From assembly GCF_010183535.1 (NCBI RefSeq), contig NC_071329.1, positions 1,612,001 to 1,676,000 of the forward strand: a stretch of DNA of 64,000 nucleotides. Direction: 5' to 3'. The position numbers and the translations under genes were made by a program. The notes beneath the pieces were generated by a model. It had not been told where the DNA came from. It ran no database searches and saw only the letters and a list, made by a program, of their open reading frames with translations. The DNA is from Caenorhabditis remanei. Taxonomy: Eukaryota; Nematoda; Chromadorea; Rhabditida; Rhabditidae. Of this stretch, positions 45,877 to 58,817 are shown piece after piece. How positions within the stretch are numbered: the first letter of the stretch is position 1; each line of letters opens with the position of its first letter.

Positions 45877-48551
45877 TTAAATTCCAGGGAGATCTCCATT
45901 GCACGCCGGGCATTGAGTGTGGTCTTTGCGCCATTTGAATGCACACTGAAAATAAGGAAAATGAGTGAAAATTGATGGAAAATTGAATAAAATTACATTC
46001 GAATGGAATCTTCGTTTGCACAAAGGACATCTGATGACTTCTTGTCCCGCCTTGATTTGACTGGAACAAATGAGACAATCGATAACGAGGGGAGCATTTT
46101 TAGAGGTGACAGAAGCAGTCGATTCTTCGATAGTTTTCTCATTAATTTCAGTAGTTTTGTGGTTACTAGTCGATAAATTTCTGATTCTATCGAGTAACTT
46201 CTGAATCACTCTCTCATTTGTCTCATTTTCAGCTGTCAATTTGAGAATTGTCTTCTGAAGTTCCTCATTTTCTTTTGACGCCTTCAGAATCTCCTCGTCT
46301 TTCTCCTGATTCTTCTCCTTCTCATTGTTCAATTCCTCCTTCATTTTAGCCAATTCCTCTGTCTTCTTTGCTTCAGATTCCACAATTTTCTCGTGTTCTT
46401 TCTTCAGGTCACTCGATTCCTTCTCTGTATCCAACACCTTCTGTTGCATCTCCTTCAACTGATTTTCACTTATTTTCAGCTCATTTTCAGTCTCCTCGAG
46501 AGAATTGGAAGATTCTGAGCACTTATCGCAGTCTGTTGAAGCAGGGAGAGCTGGTTTTGAGCATTGGTTTGGAATTGGTTCATTTGAGCTCTTGATTTTC
46601 AGATTCCTCATAGAATTCTGAGCATCCTTCTCCTTCTCACAATTCTCACATTTGTATCCGAATACCATACCACATCCTTTCTGGTTGTGAAGAAACTTCT
46701 TGAGCTGAAATTCGGAAAAACTATGCAAAATTGGAGGCAGAAATAGTTTGTCTTACATTCGGAATTCTATTGAGCAAACAAATCAACTGACAATTCTCCA
46801 CAGCATCAAACAAATCGCAGGTTGTCAGAAATCTCTCCTTCTTCGCTTTATAGATTTCTTCATAGACATCTTCAGAATAATCAAGGATTTCCGGAAAGAG
46901 CCCAGTAAGACCCAAATGATTCAGTTCGTTCTTCAGATGCTGTGCAGTGAACCCGTCTTGTTTCGCATTTCGAACGTCTTTATTTGGTGAAAATGATTTC
47001 ATAGTGTCCTGAAGCGTCGTCAACAGATTATCGACAGATGCAATTTGTAAGAAATATGGCGATTCCTGAAAAATACTACTATTTTAAACTACACTTTCCG
47101 TGCAATTCTTACAACTTCGGGTTTGAATACTTTCTCGAGAGCATTAAAAATGTACTTAAAAACGGCAAACGTTTCGAAACATTTCTGAAAAATCTTGAAT
47201 CCAGTGATGATACTCTTCATATATTCGAAGAAAGCGTCCACAGCGAGAATACACCAATCATTTGGGTCTTCTGGATTAGGTCCTTTAATCGGAACAGCTC
47301 GGTGTTTGGTTCTTTTGATTGGATAGCGGATGAACTGGAAAAAAAACATATGATACTTGGCTTCTTACCTAACTCACCTCAATATTCCCTTCTCCCTTCT
47401 CTTTCGCTTCTTCCAGCCCCATTGTGGTGTACATATGTGGCCCAACTTTACTATAATTTTCAAATATTTCTGATAGCCTTTCTGGCCACAAAGCATAAGC
47501 TAATTCAGCTGCGATCACAAATTTCTGATCTCCATCCTCAAATACTCTGACGGTAATCGGTGCCTTTTGCTGAAACATCTCTGGTCTCGTTTCAATAATG
47601 TTTCGAATACAAATCGCCATGGTCATATTCACCGAGTATACAGTCAACGCCTCAGCCGGATTTTTGTTCGAATTCATTACACCTTTGTAGTAATTTTTGA
47701 TCAAATTTCGAAAATCTTCTTTAGTGTAGCCCGCAGTTTTCACTTTAAAATACTTCTCAACCAGTGTTTCGAAATTTCCAGAAGATACTTGTGACACTGT
47801 TTCAGCGATTTCATTCTTCTGAAAGAACAATTTCGACTTCATTTAACAATATTTCGATAAAAATGCGCACACTATTCGCTTTCCGCATTTCCATCTCAAT
47901 CTCATCGAACACTTTCTGATCGAATTTTACGAATTCCAGATATTTCGCTTGCTGTTTCGGAAGACCACTTAAAGCACCGGCAATCACATATCGGAAAGTG
48001 TCAACATTCTGAAAGTAGTCTCATAATAACTTTTTGTAGTGAACTACTAGGCAATTTACAGGCATCAATGAGATTTCCACCGCCATATTTTGAAGAATCA
48101 CGAAAAGGTCCGATCTGCAGATGAATTTCTCATTTTTCAAACTGTGAAAAATGGCTGGAGCATTCTGAAATAATACTATTTTGAAAACAATGGAAAATCA
48201 TTACAATTACAATGTATGGCTCATGATAGGTTCCCAAAAATTGCTGACTTCCAGGAAAATTTTGATAAATCTTTAGATTCTGTGCAAGCTCTTCGGCCGA
48301 TCCGTACATTCCTGAAAATTCGTTATTTATGGAACTTTTCAGCCAAAAACTGCCTTACTGAGTTTAAAATTCGAATTTTCTAGCATTTTCTGTAACACTT
48401 CTTCGCCATTTCCTTTTACGAAACACTCGGGTTCATAAAATATATTTTTGTCAATTGACGAACGGATATCATTGAGAATATATGAGTGAGCAATCGAATG
48501 TAGACATGTTGATGTGAGCATATTGTCTGGTGATTTCAAGTATTTCGACAT
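45877..48551 (-). CDS. Gene K: full-length member, counterpart of gene D
   Basis: Starts MSKYLKSPDNMLTSTCLHS at 48551. The exon 47842-47379 with ETVSQVSSGNFETLVEKYF is nearly identical to gene D on the other arm, as are FIRYPIKRTKHRAVPI (47349) and the ESPYFLQIASVDNLLTTLQ exon. Further motifs: RMYGSAEELAQNLKIY, EFVKFDQKVFDEIEMEMRK, APITVRVFEDGDQKFVI, DGFTAQHLKNELNHLGL, CDLFDAVENCQL, HNQKGCGMVFGYKCENC. The knuckle intron is present (near 46740-46705). The coiled coil has a shortened linker after the knuckle (46620) compared with D. RING and end LPGI as in J. The N-terminal exon has no intron between ILND and IRSS, unlike the MAQFL group. Confidence 0.9.
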
Positions 48552-48666
48552 TTTTCTGGAAAATAAACGTTTAATTTTCCCTATTATTTGGAAAAAAGCG
48601 AAGGAATCCCATTCATTTATCTCAAAAAACACTTTTCAAAAATTATTTTGTTAAAAAAAGAAAAAC

Positions 48667-48739
48667 ACGTGGCGTCCGCATTCCGACGTGACGGTGTTCG
48701 CGGACAATGCGTCACACTCTACGACAAATACAGTAATCC
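48667..48739 (-). promoter_or_regulatory. Conserved upstream module, gene K
   Basis: ACGTGGCGTCCGCATTCCGA to CAGTAATCC, 115 bp before the ATG. It has the ACGTGGC end typical of MSKYL-type genes. Confidence 0.62.
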
Positions 48740-48930
48740 GTTGGGGAGATTTTACCGGATTTTAAAGCGAGAAAATGGTAAAAAATCAACAATTTTTATA
48801 AAATTTAATGTGAAAAAATGATAGAATTGGGTGAGAATATACTAGAAACTGATTTGAAAAGGTAAAACGGGTGGAAAATAACAATTAAAAATGATAACAA
48901 GAAGAACAACAAAGTAAAAATAACAAATAA

Positions 48931-51880
48931 TTAAAAATAATTGGGAATCTTGTCGTCGCAAGCCGGGCATTCTTCGTGGATCCGAATATGGAAGTAGGCG
49001 CACTGAAAATAAGAAATTAATGGATTTTCCGGAAATTATCGATTTTTCTACCACTTGATGGAATTTCTCGCCAGTTCTGGAACAATCCAACCAGTCATCG
49101 TCGGACGGCTCAATTTCTTTGTGACATACGTAGCAGATGACAACGGGTGGGATTCTGACGGCAAGCAAAGCTCCAGAATCATCAGAAACCTCTTCCATAT
49201 CCTTCTTCTGTCTTCCAACTGTCAATTTATCGAGTAACTGTTGAATTACTCTCTGATTCGCCTCGTTTTCAGCAGTCAACTTGAGAATTGTCTCTTGAAG
49301 TCGTTGATTTTCCTCAGTTTTCACCGAAATTTTCTCCTTTAATTCCATCTGTAACTGGCTCTGCTGTTGGCTCTCTGATATACACTCTTCCGAATTCTCT
49401 GTGAGAATTTCAATGGGTACTTTAGATCTCTGTGCCAACAAATTCATGATATCTGAGACCATCTTCTTCGACGTCTTCTGATCCTTAATCGGATTCTGAT
49501 TCTCCTTATCATCATCACTATCATTGAAGCCTTCGTTTGTAGGATTCTTCTCTAAATTCGGAACTTCCTCCTCCTCCTTCTGACTTCTTGTTTCTTCGGA
49601 GCTCTCAATTTTCAGATTTTTCAGTGGCTTCTGGAGTTCTTCTTCGGTCTCATCCGACGCATCCTTCTTCTCCTCACAATGCTCACATTTGTATCCAAAC
49701 ACTCTTCCACATCCTTTCTGATTGTGAACGAACATTTTGAGCTGAAAATTATATAAATTAGCAATCGAATACATTATTAATAGAATATCCTACATTCGGA
49801 ACTCTATTGAGCACACAAATCAATTGACAACTCTCCACCGCATCAAACAAATCGCAGGTTTTCAGATATCTCTCTTTCTTTGCTTTATAGATTTCTTCAT
49901 AAACATCTTCAGCATAGTCTTGAATTTCAGGGAATGTGTTAGTGAGTCCCAAATATTTCAGTTCTTCCTTCAGATTCTGTACAGTGAATCCACTTTTCTT
50001 CACATTTCTGACTTCATTAATTGAAGAAACTTTGAATTGTTTCAATGAATTTCCCACTACGCTCTCGACGCGAATGTCAGTCGTCAGGAAGTATTGTTCT
50101 TTCTGTAAATTTCCCATGAATAGCTCGAAATCAACTGAAACTCACTTTTCCAGTATATAAAAATTCTTCAATATTGTGAAAAGTTGGGGCGAATTTCTTC
50201 CAATCCGAACATTGATATTTTTGAAATAATTTCTGTCCCAAAATCACATTTCTCCAGAATTCGAAGAATAAATCGACAGCCGGAATGACGAATTGTCCCG
50301 GAAAGTGGGATTTGATAGGAACTGCACGGTGTTTGGAGCGAAGAATTGGAGTGTGGATGAACTGGAAATAATTCGAGGTTTTTCGCTATTAAAATTCATG
50401 TCTTCAAACCTCAATTGTCTGAATTCGATCTCCGTATTTCTTCTCCACATCATTCATACTCATTCCTTCAAAATTCAATCCATCATTTCGAATTTCGAAT
50501 ATCTCATATCCCGTAGACAACCTATTCAATGCATGATACAATTCCGCCTCCATCACATATCTCTCCTCTCCATCCTCAAATAATCTTACTGTAATTGGAG
50601 AAGTATCCGGTGTAGACATGAAGAGTGGTGCTCGTTTTTCCATAATTTGTACAATACAGTTTACGATACACGTATTAGTGAGCCAAGTGAGAATGCCCTC
50701 TTTTTGTGCCTTCATTTGCGTACGAGAGGAATATTGTAGCTGTATGAGTAATGCATTTGCCATGTCATCATCCCAAATTGATGGATTCAATTCCCGGAGT
50801 TTTGAAACGATCGCTGCGTAATTCTTAGTCAAAAAGGACATTCCTAGATGTTTAAGATGCGCGATCTGAAATTAAAAATATTAAAAATAGAATATAATTA
50901 TTGACAAAACTACCGCTTGTTCGACACTCTTCTTCTCTCCTTCTCTCATTTCTTTCTCGATTTCATCGAACATTTTCTCATCGAATTTCACAAATTCCAA
51001 ATGTCCATCAGTCAACACAATTTTAGATCTCAGAACCTTTGCAAGCATCAAATGAAACCCCAAGGATTTCTGAAAAATAGAATATAACAGAGTTATTGAA
51101 AAGTAAACTGACATGATGATTGATAGTATGAAGTGCGATATTCTGAATAATTGTATAAATATCCGGTTTGCAGAGATATTTTTCTCCATTCAAGCTGTTA
51201 TAGATGACTGGTGTCGCCTGAAAACATTCAGATCAATCATAGGTGTCCGGATTACTGTATGGCAGGCGCTTTTTTTGAAAAATTTTGGGAGAGTGGTGGC
51301 AGGTCGCGGAAATGGTGAAAACATTTATATTTTGTTAATTTTTGAACGAAAATTTTCAAACTTTTTTTAAACATTTTATACCAGGTCGCAAAATTTTCGA
51401 TTTTTTTGGGGGTCAGGTCGCGAACATTTTTTTTAACCGGCAGGAACCTGGTACACGTATGCGATTAATCAGAAATTTCAGTACAAACTTCCTACATTGA
51501 AAGGATACTGCTGGTCCTTGAAAAAACGAAAACTATCAGAAAAACTTCTGAATATTTTGATATTCTCGGCAAGTTCTTTGGCCGATCCGTACATTCCTGA
51601 AAATATTGTGGATTTACGAGAAAGAAAAAAGAATTCTCACTCAATTGATTATTCGATTTATCCAACATCTTCTGAATCACCTCTTCCCCGTTATCTTCTA
51701 CAAGTTTCGTCGATTCATTGGGCTTCGAGTTGTGTAGACATGGGCGGAGCTTAAAAGGAACTTTTTATTATTAAATTTAAGAAATCAATCACTTACTTCT
51801 GGAAGAATGTAAACGTAGACGTGAGAATAAACGATGTTGGAGGCGAGAACATGGTCGGGACACTTCAGAAATTGCGCCAT
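48931..51880 (-). CDS. Gene L: chimeric member, MAQFL-type N-terminus with gene C-type C-terminus
   Basis: Starts MAQFLKCPDHVLASNIVY at 51880. N-terminal motifs RMYGSAKELAENIKIF, LEFVKFDEKMFDEIEKEM, SPITVRLFEDGEERYVM and the KHRAVPI block are MAQFL-type. After SGFTVQNLKEELKYLGL and CDLFDAVESCQL the sequence follows gene C: HNQKGCGRVFGYKCEHCEEK, the segment KMVSDIMNLLAQRSKVPIEI (49450), a short coiled coil and the divergent zinc domain CYVC-x13-C-x7-H-x2-C-x10-CPAC, ending DDKIPNYF at 48931. As in gene C, the fourth RING ligand is missing. The switch of type within an open gene points to recombination or gene conversion between members. One intron carries an unrelated insert (51243-51468). Confidence 0.88.
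51243..51468. repeat. Unclassified insert in intron of gene L
   Basis: Compared with paralogs, about 225 bp interrupt the intron between GATCAATCAT and GCGATTAATC. It contains CAGGTCGCGGAA, CCAGGTCGCAAAA and CAGGTCGCGAAC. No inverted ends seen. Confidence 0.55.
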
Positions 51881-51999
51881 TTTTCTGAAAATTTTGATTG
51901 AAAATCGTTTTTTAGTCTTTTTGATATAAATAAAGGAAGTAAAAGAGGGTTTGGTACCTTAAAATATCGATAAAAATATGAGCTATGAAAATTCAGAAA

Positions 52000-52062
52000 T
52001 GCATTTTGACGTGATGGTGTTTGCACACAATGCACCACACTTCACAACAGTAACAGTAATCC
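52000..52062 (-). promoter_or_regulatory. Conserved upstream module, gene L
   Basis: TGCATTTTGACGTGATGGTG to CAGTAACAGTAATCC, 119 bp before the ATG. Confidence 0.6.
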
Positions 52063-52158
52063 ATAGGGATTTTAATCCAAAGGGATTTTTAACGGAAACG
52101 GTAAAACAAATAACAAATTGACAACAAAAATTATAACAAAAGTAACAAAAAATTAAAA

Positions 52159-54958
52159 TTAAATTCCTGGGAGATCTCCATTGCACGCCGGGCATTGAGT
52201 GTGGTCTTTGCGCCATTTGAATGCACACTGAAAATAAGGAAAATGAGGGAAAATCAATTGAAAATAGAGAAAATATTACATTCGAATGGAATCTTCGTTT
52301 GCACAGTGGACATCTGATGACTTCTTGTCCCGATTTGATTTGACTGGAACAAATGAGACAATCGATAACGAGTGGAGCATTTTTAGATGAGACAGAAGCA
52401 ATCGGAGTCGATTCTTCGATAGTTTTCTCATTAATTTGATGAGTTTTCTTGTTATTGGACGATAAATTTGAGATTCTATCGAGTAAATTCTGAATCACTC
52501 TCTCATTTGCCTCATTTTCAGTTTTCAACTGGAGAATTATCTTCTGGAGCTCCTCATTTCCCTTTGCCTTCAGAATCTCTTCTTCTTTCTCCTGATTATT
52601 CTTCTTCTCATTATTCAATTCCTCCTTCATTTCAGCCAATTCCTCCGTCTTCTTAGCTTCAGACTCCACAAGAATATCGTGTTCTTTCTTCAGATCACTC
52701 AATTCCTTCTCCTTATCCAATACCTTCTTCTCCATCTCCTTCAACTGATCTTTACTCATTTTCAGCTCATTTTGAGTTTCGACCAGAATTGCAGAAGATT
52801 CTGAGCACTTTTCGCAAATCTGTGAAGCCGAGAGAGCAGGTTGTGAGTATCGGTTTGGAATTGGTTTGTTTAAGCTCTCGATTTTTTGATTTTCCAATGA
52901 CTTCTGAACATCTGACGTCTTCAGAACTTCCGCTGGTTGTTGATTGATTTCAAGTGCATCCGACGTCTTCTTTTCCTTCTCACAATGTTCACATTTGTAT
53001 CCGAAAACTCTCTTGCATCCTTTCTGATTGTGAAGGAACATTTTGAGCTGAAAATTACGAACATTCACACTTGAATACATTATTAATTGAATATCCTACA
53101 TTCGGAACCCTATTGAGAATACAAATCAATTGACAATTCTCCACTGCATCAAACAAATCACAAGTTCTCAGATATCCCTCCTTCTTCACCATATCGATTC
53201 CTTCATAGACTGCTTCTGCATATTCTTGTATTTCAGGAAATGTGTAAGTGAGACCCAGATATTTCAGTTCGTTCTTCAGATTCTGTGCAGTGAATCCATC
53301 AGATTTCGCATTCCGGACTTTTTTGACTGGTGAAACTTCGTATTTCTCTAGTTGGCTGGTTTGTTGACTAATATCTAGTGTATCATCGGCTCTTAGGAAG
53401 TATTGGTGTTTCTGGAATCGGTAAACACTTCATTGATAAATCTGTTTCGAAAATTCAGAACGTACTTGATCAGAATAGAAAATTTCCTCCATCTTCTTAA
53501 ATATCGGAGCAAAATTCTTCCAATCTGAGGATTGGTACTTTTGAAATACTTTCAGCCCGAAAATGATTTGTTTGAAAAATTCGAGAAAAAAATCGACAGC
53601 TGGAATGACGAATTGTTCCGGAAAGTGGGATCTGATAGGTACTGCACGATGTTTAGAGCGAAGAATCGGAGTACGGATGAACTGGAAATATTTTGAAATT
53701 ATTTTGTACTTTCTGCCGTTCGATACCTCAATTTTCTGAATTTGATCTCCAAACTCCGCCTTGACTTCTTTAAAACTCATTCCCTTGTGAACAAATCCGT
53801 TATTTTGAATTTCAAATCTCTTAGATCCCGTAGACAATCTATTCAGCGCATGATACAATTCCTCCTCCATCACATATCTTTCCTCTCCATCCTCAAACAA
53901 TCTGACTGTAATTGGAGATGATTCTGGTGTAGAAATGAGAAGCGGTGCTTGTTCTGTCACAATTTGTTCAATACACTTCATGATATAACTATTGATGACC
54001 ATGGCAAAAATGAACTCTTTTTGTTTGCCGATTTGTGACAACGATTGTAGCTGTTCGAGATATGAATTCGTCACGACATCATTCCAAGTTGTCGGATTCA
54101 ATTCCCGGAGTTTTGAAACGATCGCTGCGTAATTCTTATTCAACAATAACTTTTCTAGATTGTTACGTTGCGCGGACTGAAATTAAAAACATCAAAATAA
54201 GAAATTAAGAATTAAAAATACTACCGCTTGTTGGTGACTCTTCTTCGCTACTTCTCTCATCTCTTTCTCGATTTCATCGAACATTTTCTCATCGAATTTC
54301 ACAAATTCCACGTGCCCATCAATCAGCATAATTTTGGGTTTAAGAACCATTGTAAGCACCACATGAAACACTACGGTATCCTGAAAAACAGAATTAAAAA
54401 AGTTATCGAAAAGAAATCTAACCGCATGATCAATAGTATGAAGTGCGATATTATGAATAATCGTATATATATCCGGTTTACAGATGTATTTATTGCCACT
54501 CAAACTTTCATAGATGAGTGCTGATGCCTGAAAACTTTACGATCAACCAGAGATTTCAGTTTAAACTTCCTACATTGAAAGGATATGTACTGCTCTGAAA
54601 AAGACGAAAACTTTCAGAGAAATTTCTGAATATTTTGAGATTCTCGGCGATCTCCTTAGCTGATCCGTACATTCCTGTAAAAATTGTGAATTTACGAGAG
54701 ATGAAAACCAATTCTTACTCAATTGATTATTCGATTTATCCAACATTCTCTGAATTACCTCTTCACCATCATCGTATACCAGTTTCTTAGGCTCAATCGA
54801 CTCGAAAACGGGTAGAAATGGGCGAAGCTTAAAATAATAAAATTATTATTAAAGCTTAGAAATCAATCACTCACCTCAGGAAGAATGTAAAGGTAGACAT
54901 GATGATAAACCTTGTTGGAGTCGAAAACATGATGTGGACACTTCAGGAATTGCGCCAT
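52159..54958 (-). CDS. Gene M: full-length coiled-coil RING member
   Basis: Starts MAQFLKCPHHVFDSNKVY at 54958. Motifs: RMYGSAKEIAENLKIFRNF, ALIYESLSGNKYICKPD, VEFVKFDEKMFDEIEKEM, SPITVRLFEDGEERYVM (53915), FIRTPILRSKHRAVPI, SDGFTAQNLKNELKYLGL, CDLFDAVENCQL. The exon KHQYFLRADDTLDISQQ (53410) resembles gene G rather than its neighbours. The knuckle HNQKGCKRVFGYKCEHC follows a retained intron (53100-53048). Coiled coil about 52830-52450; RING CLIC-x12-CPLCKRRFHSN | CAFKWRKDHTQCPAC, end LPGI at 52159. No disruption seen. Confidence 0.9.
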
Positions 54959-55080
54959 TTTTCTGAAAAAGTTGATTAAACAAAATTTTTCTTTTTTTTA
55001 ATACAAATTAAGGAAGTAAAAGAGGGTTTTGATACCCGAAAATATTGAAAAAAATATGAGCAAAGAAAATTCAGAAATCG

Positions 55081-55143
55081 TGCATTTTGACGTGATGGTG
55101 TTTACACTCTATGCACCACATTTCACGACAGTAACAGTAATCC
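55081..55143 (-). promoter_or_regulatory. Conserved upstream module, gene M
   Basis: TGCATTTTGACGTGATGGTG to CAGTAACAGTAATCC, 122 bp before the ATG. Confidence 0.6.
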
Positions 55144-55248
55144 ATAGGGATTTAAATCCACTGGGCCCTGCAGGGATTTTCAACAGAAACGGTAAAACAA
55201 ATAACAAATTAACGACAAAAATGATAACAAAGGTAACAAAAAAAGCGA

Positions 55249-58103
55249 TTAAATTCCAGGGAGATCTCCATTGCACGCCGGGCATTGAGAGTGGTCTTTG
55301 CGCCATTTGAATGCACACTGAAAATAAGGAAAATGAGGGAAATTGATTGAAAATAGAGAAAATATTACATTCGAATGGAATCTTCGTTTGCACAGTGGAC
55401 ATCTGATGACTTCTTGTCCCGATTTGATTTGACTGGAACAAATGAGACAATCGATAACGAGAGGAGCAATTTTAGAGGTGACAGAAACAGTTTGAGTCGA
55501 TTCTTCGATAGTTTTCTCGTCGATTTGATGATTTTTCTGGTTATTAGTCGATAAATAGGTGATTCTATCATGTAACTTCTGAATCGTGCTCTCATTTGCC
55601 TCATTTTCAGCTGTCAGTTTAAGAATTGTTTTCTGAAGTTCCTCAATTTTCTTTGACGCCTTCAGATTTTCCTCTTCTTTCTCCTGATTCTTCGCTTTCT
55701 CTTTACTGAGTTCTTCCTTCATTTTCGAAAATTCCTCCGTCTTTTTGGCTTCAGATTCCACGACTTTCTCGTGCTCTTTCTTCGAGTCACTCAATTCCTT
55801 CTCCTTATCCAATACCTTCTTCTCCATCTCCTTCAGCTGATCTTGACTTATTTTCAGCTCATTTTTAACCTTCTCGAGAGTTTTTGAAGATTCTGAGCAT
55901 TTTTCGCAGTCTTTTGGAGTAGAGATGGCCGGTTGTGAGTATTGATTCAATATTGACACATTTGAGCTCTCGATTTTCACATTCTTCAAAGAATTTTGAA
56001 TATCTGATGTCTTCTGAACCTCTGCTGGTTGTTGACTGATTTCTAGCGCATCCGACGCCTTCTTCTCCTTATCACAATGCTCACATTTGTATCCAAGTAC
56101 TCTTTTGCATCCTTTTTGATTGTGAAGGAACTTCTTGAGCTGAAAATTTCATAAATTAACAATAGAATCAATATAATATCTTACTTTCGGAATTCTATTG
56201 AGCACACAAATCAATTGACAATTCTCCACAGCATCAATCAAATCACAAGTTCTCAGATATCTCTCCTTCTTCGTCTTATCGATTTCCTCATAAACATCTT
56301 CAGCATAATCTTGGATTTCCGGAAAGAAAGCAGTGAGACCCAAATGATTCAACTCATTTTTCAGATGCTGTACAGTGAATCCATCCGGTTTCGCATTTCG
56401 AACGTCTTTAGTTGGTCTAACCGATTTGAAAGTGTTCTGAAGCGTCGTCAACATATAATTGACAGTTTCGATTTGTAGGAAATATGGCGATTTCTGAAAA
56501 ACTCCCATATTTTGAACAACACATTCATTGTAATCCTTACCACTTCGGGTTTGAATACTTTCTCGAGAGCATTAAAAAGGAGCTCAAAAACGGCAAAAGT
56601 ATCGACACATTTCTGAAAAATCTTGAATCCAGTGATGATACTCTTCATGTATTCGAAGAAACCGTCCACAGCCAAAATAAACCAATCATCCGGGTCTTCT
56701 GGATCCGGTCCTTCGATAGGAACAGCTCGGTTCTTGGTTCTTTTGATTGGATAGCGGATGAACTGGAAAAAGAGAAAATTAATTTCGATTTTTGAGATTT
56801 TAGAAAAAATCTGAATTATTAATGATTTCTATGGAAAATTATAGTGATTTTTGCTGTTTCTCCATTATTGACCGCTAAGAACTGCAATATTCTACCTCAA
56901 CACGTCCAGCTCCTTTTCTGATAGCTTCATCCAATGTGATCGTTGAGTAATCATGAAATCCAACTTTGCCTCTACCAACGATAATTTCAGAAACTTTTTC
57001 TGGCTTCATAGCAATCGCCAACTCAGATTCCATTACAAATTGTTGATCTCCATCTTCGAATAATCTCACAATCATCGGGGACTTCTTCGTGGAGCTTTGA
57101 AGAAAGATTTCTGGCCTCTTCACATTAATAATCTTATTGAGGCAAATCATTGCGGCGGTTTTAACCAAGAAAAAAGCCAAGGCTAGCGCAGGATCCTTAT
57201 TCGACGTCATCATCTTACTGTAGTAATCTTTCAGACTTTTACGAGTTTCATCTGAATCTTTCTTCGTCCATCTCTCTTTCATACGAACTTTCTCAAATTT
57301 CGCCACCATGGAATCGAAATTTCCAGCAGCTAATTGAGCGGCAAGAACTGCTAATTCGGAATTCTGAAAAAAATTGAATTCGTGAAACTTTTATAAGTCA
57401 AAAACCCTACACTCATGAAACAGAGCTTTCTAGCTTCTCTCATTTCCATCTCAATCTCATCGAACACTTTTTGATCGAATTTTACGAATTCTATACGATG
57501 GGGAAGCTTGTTTTGTTCTACACGGACAGCGGTGAGAATCGATAAGCGGACCGAAACGGAGGTCTGAAAATTTTATAAAAATTGTTGTAAAATTCAAATT
57601 TTTCACTGGTTACCGTTCCTGGGAAAACATCCAGTGCCATATTCTGAAGAATAACGAACAGATCCGACTTGCAGATGTATTCCTCATTTTTCAGACTGCG
57701 ATATAGTGTGGTCGTTGTCTGAAAAAGGAAAATGAATTTTTCGAAATAAAGTTTTAAAAAAATACTGTGGAAGGCTCGAATTCAGTTTTGAAAAATCGAT
57801 AACTATTCGGAAAATTCTGATAAATCTTCAGATTCTGCGAAAGCTCGTCGGTCGATCCGTACATTCCTGAAAATTCCTTATTTATGAAATATTCCAGCCA
57901 AAAACAGCCTTACTGAGCTTATAATTCGAATTATCCAGCATTTTCTGTATCAATTCCTCTCCATTATCTTCCAAAAAACACTTTTCTGAGAAAATATTTT
58001 TGTCAATTGACGAACGGATATCATTGAGAATATAATACTGAGCAATCGACTCCAGGCTAGTTGATGTGAGCATATTGTCCGGTGATTTCAGGTATTTCGA
58101 CAT
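55249..58103 (-). CDS. Gene N: full-length member, outermost on the right arm
   Basis: Starts MSKYLKSPDNMLTSTSLES at 58103 with a CAG acceptor just upstream. Motifs: RMYGSTDELSQNLKIYQNF, EFVKFDQKVFDEIEMEMRE (57480-57430), SPMIVRLFEDGDQQFVM (57080), FIRYPIKRTKNRAVPI (56760), DGFTVQHLKNELNHLGL (56375), CDLIDAVENCQL, HNQKGCKRVLGYKCEHC. The middle exon (AAMICLNKIINVKRPEIF) is closest to gene C, but the C-terminus is the standard coiled coil and RING rather than gene C's divergent domain, the reverse of the gene L chimera. Coiled coil about 55900-55540, RING split at FHSN, end LPGI at 55249. Confidence 0.9.
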
Positions 58104-58224
58104 TTTTCTGAAAAATAAACGTTTAATTTCATTATTATTTGGAAAAAAAAGCAAAGAAATCCCATACATTTTTCTCAAAAACTAATTGAAAAATTCTATT
58201 GCAAAAAAAATGAAACAGAAAAAC

Positions 58225-58298
58225 ACGTGGCGTCCGCATTCTGACGTGACGGTGTTCGCGTACAATGCGTCATACTCCACGACAAACACAGTAATCTG
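58225..58298 (-). promoter_or_regulatory. Conserved upstream module, gene N
   Basis: ACGTGGCGTCCGCATTCTGA to CAGTAATCTG, 121 bp before the ATG. Confidence 0.62.
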
Positions 58299-58453
58299 TT
58301 GGAAGTTTTACCGATTTTAAAACGGGAAAATGGTGAAAAATCCACAAATTTGTGGCTATTAATGTGAAAAATAATAATAGAATTGAGAAAAAAAAGAATA
58401 AAAAATTATCAAAAACCTTTTTTAAACTTTTAAAACAGGTAAAAAAGGAAAAC

Positions 58454-58533
58454 ACGTGGCTTCTGCATTCCGGCGTGACGGTGTTTGCGGAGAATGCGTC
58501 ATATTTCACGACAATTACAGTAACCTGACACGT
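58454..58533 (-). repeat. Extra module copy, same orientation
   Basis: ACGTGGCTTCTGCATTCCGG to TAACCTGACACGT, 350 bp before the ATG of gene N. It retains both ACGTGGC-type ends. Confidence 0.6.
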
Positions 58534-58817
58534 TTTTTTGTAACCGAATTAAATATATTCTTTTTTGCTGGAATTAAAATCCGTTTTTGGTCAAAAATAC
58601 TGAAAATTTCGAAGAGAAAATTGAATAATTAGGTATCAATGAAGAATTTTTTTGCGGCGCGCAGAAAAATTGTGTTTCAGCTGCTCCCACTTTTGCAATT
58701 CGCTGCACAATATTTCGCTATGTTTTTGCGAATGAAAATCCTAAAAAAAAGCTCTATTTTTCTGAAAAATTCGGGCTAGAAAGGGTGTGAAAAGTGGGTG
58801 AACTGTCTTACTTTTCT

